NCBI RefSeq assembly: GCF_001949145.1
Contig: NW_019091521.1
Location: 204,412-266,410 of the forward strand
Source: Acanthaster planci
Lineage: Eukaryota > Echinodermata > Asteroidea > Valvatida > Acanthasteridae
Length of the DNA: 61,999 bases
Direction: 5' to 3'
The notes beneath the pieces are model-generated. The model worked only from the letters and a program-made list of their open reading frames with translations, was not told the DNA's origin and searched no databases. The translations under genes were made by a program, and so were the position numbers. Below are positions 60,297 through 61,999 of the stretch, one piece after another (position 1 is the stretch's first letter; each line of letters begins with the position of its first letter).

Positions 60297-61999
60297 CTGC
60301 AAAAGTGGATGTCGACACTGTGATGACTATACAGACACCCACGGGGTGTCATGATATCATTGATCTCAAGTCCTCCTCCCTACAAAGAATGCAGAACTTC
60401 AGCATGACGTTTACTTAGCTTATGTCTCACCCCTTCAAAGGAAAACAGAGAACAACTCTGGCACGCATGCAGCGGCCAAACTATACGATGAAATTTCTGA
60501 GAGGCAGAAGGAGGTGCATGTAGTTTTTTTCCCGAGTGGGTACGGAAAAGCAAATTAACTTTGGCTGGTGCACGTATAGGTTATATACAAGTCACAATTT
60601 CAAACGGGAAGGGGCTCACACTGCATCGCTGGTTCCCACTCTTGCAAGCCCTGCAGGCCCAGTTCACGAGAGACGTTCACCACTGCACCAAATTATTCGC
60701 GAAATTAAAATTAGGTACGCGAGTGGCTGGCTGAGTGTCTGAAAGTGGAGCGTCTGCACGCCCAAGACGTCGCAACATCTATGCCACAGGCTGCCTCCTT
60801 CGGATCGGCGATCCGACTCCACATGACATGTTCCATTGCTCCACCTTTAAAGATGATTATCACATATAGCCTACGACTCCTGCAGGCTTCTTATTTCTGT
60901 CACCTCGTAGTCGAGAAGATGGGACACAGCAGATTTCACCTTGGCATTGTGGTTGCTCCGTCGACCCACTCAGGTGTTCTAATATAAACCACCTAAATTT
61001 GGGTAGCCCGCAAAGGGTGCACTGAACTAATTCAAGTTCCATTGAACAGTTGTAAAATCAACTTAACAAAGTTTGGAGACCCATGGCAGGCAACTGAAGT
61101 CCCTGAGGCCTCTCAATTAAAAAAACAATGTGTTCTTTGGTCCCTTAGATTTCATTTGATTTTCAATTTTTGGTAGGTTAACCAATTAATTTTTGATTAT
61201 ATGCAAAAACAAACTCACTCCCCCAAAAGTGAATGTTCCCACGTCTTCTCAGCAGCCATTTTTCAAATGACATTCCTATCTTTCTCAGGCTCTCCTGACA
61301 AATTTTCAGTCACATTTCTATCTATGCCTTGCCCCAGATGTGTGCCCTTGAATCCACAGAGATGATCCTGGTCCATACTTACACAATACCACAATTTCTT
61401 GGCCCACACAGACCCCTCTTTTCGAAGAAATTTCTAGGGGTACTTTTTGATCGCCACGGCCTGGCGGAGAATTTCCCATGAAATTGGGTTTGGGTGGTGC
61501 ACGCCAAAGGGATTGACCACTTCTTCACTGACGCATAGCCCATTCCAAATCTTCTCGATGGTGACGGACCTTCAGATATGACCAATGTCATTGTTTAGGC
61601 AAACATTAAGATTTAATGAAGTGACTGCTTCACGATCCAGATGCAGTCAAACATGAAAATCCACTAAAAGTAAAAGAGGCCATTTTTTTTTCAAGACGGT
61701 CGGGTATCAAAGTTTTGGTAGAGGATTTTCCTGTCTAAAACACCGGATTGTCCCATTGTTTTTCTCCTCACTCCATCAAGGTATAGTAGATGTACATGTA
61801 GTACTGTCGTACAGTGTTACCTCTTCCGGTTAAATAGTGCGTGTTGGCTACCGGGGAGACTTGCCCGAGACTCTGCACCGCTGATATGCTAATGTCACGC
61901 AAGTCGAGACCTTAGGGCGAGTCCGAAGGAATCGATGCTTTAGTGGCGAACAAGACCCAGTGCGGTACCGAACGAATAATGAGACCAATTAAATATACC
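60297..61999. other. 1.7 kb upstream of death-domain exon A, no exon confirmed
   Basis: No frame with a domain was found. One minus-strand candidate start, ATGGCTGCTGAG near 61258, runs 13 codons to a possible gtgagt donor near 61217, but it leaves phase 2 while exon A needs phase 1. An unseen exon would be required to connect them. Confidence 0.3.

Noticed and set aside
61217-61258. First exon of the death-domain gene (ATGGCTGCTGAG)
   Set aside because: Good start context and a gtgagt donor, but exit phase 2 does not fit the phase 1 entry of death-domain exon A; kept only as a possibility.

Overview
The window is animal nuclear DNA: AT-rich, intron-rich and crowded with decayed transposons. 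Coding sequence appears as short exons bounded by GT/AG signals in matching phase, and most longer open frames are chance or transposon remnants. The gene content (a cysteine-rich TNF-receptor-like protein, tandem death-domain exons, a Polinton-like DNA element, BEL/Pao and Tx1/L1-like retroelements) and the many ACATGTACATGT runs fit a marine invertebrate, probably a non-vertebrate deuterostome (echinoderm, hemichordate or cephalochordate). I cannot name the species from sequence alone.

Layout. 1-830: a dispersed or duplicated block whose relative lies at 46.3-47.9 kb. 978-1535: a TIR element with an 11-bp target-site duplication. 2582-14847 (+): a ten-exon gene reconstructed here, with signal peptide, cysteine-rich ectodomain, one membrane span and a short tail without death domain. 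Small TIR elements (4.45, 7.39, 14.88 kb) lie in and just after it. 17.9-19.7 kb: decayed Polinton-like element. 19.9-20.8 kb: LINE remnant. 21.0-23.1 kb (-): frameshifted HECT ubiquitin-ligase pseudogene. 25.8-26.5 kb: BEL/Pao integrase remnant. 27.7-32.3 kb: triplicated block with an internal repeat of about 291 bp. 34.27-41.68 kb (-): a two-exon gene for a putative Golgi type II membrane glycosyltransferase, whose 6.1-kb intron holds a TGACGTCA-rich repeat array. 42-48 kb: tRNA-derived SINEs and inverted repeats. 50.4-53.2 kb (-): Tx1/L1-like LINE, abutting a second Polinton-like fragment (53.3-54.3 kb). 55.1-60.3 kb (-): a gene with two death-domain exons and a duplicated linker exon between them.

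How the genes may relate: a TNF-receptor-like protein that may recruit TRAFs, a death-domain adaptor or receptor tail, and a dead HECT ligase copy lie within 60 kb. This is suggestive of an immunity or cell-death neighbourhood, but a functional link is inference only. The best candidates for something undescribed are the TNF-receptor-like gene, the death-domain gene with its possible poison linker exon, and the intronic TGACGTCA array.
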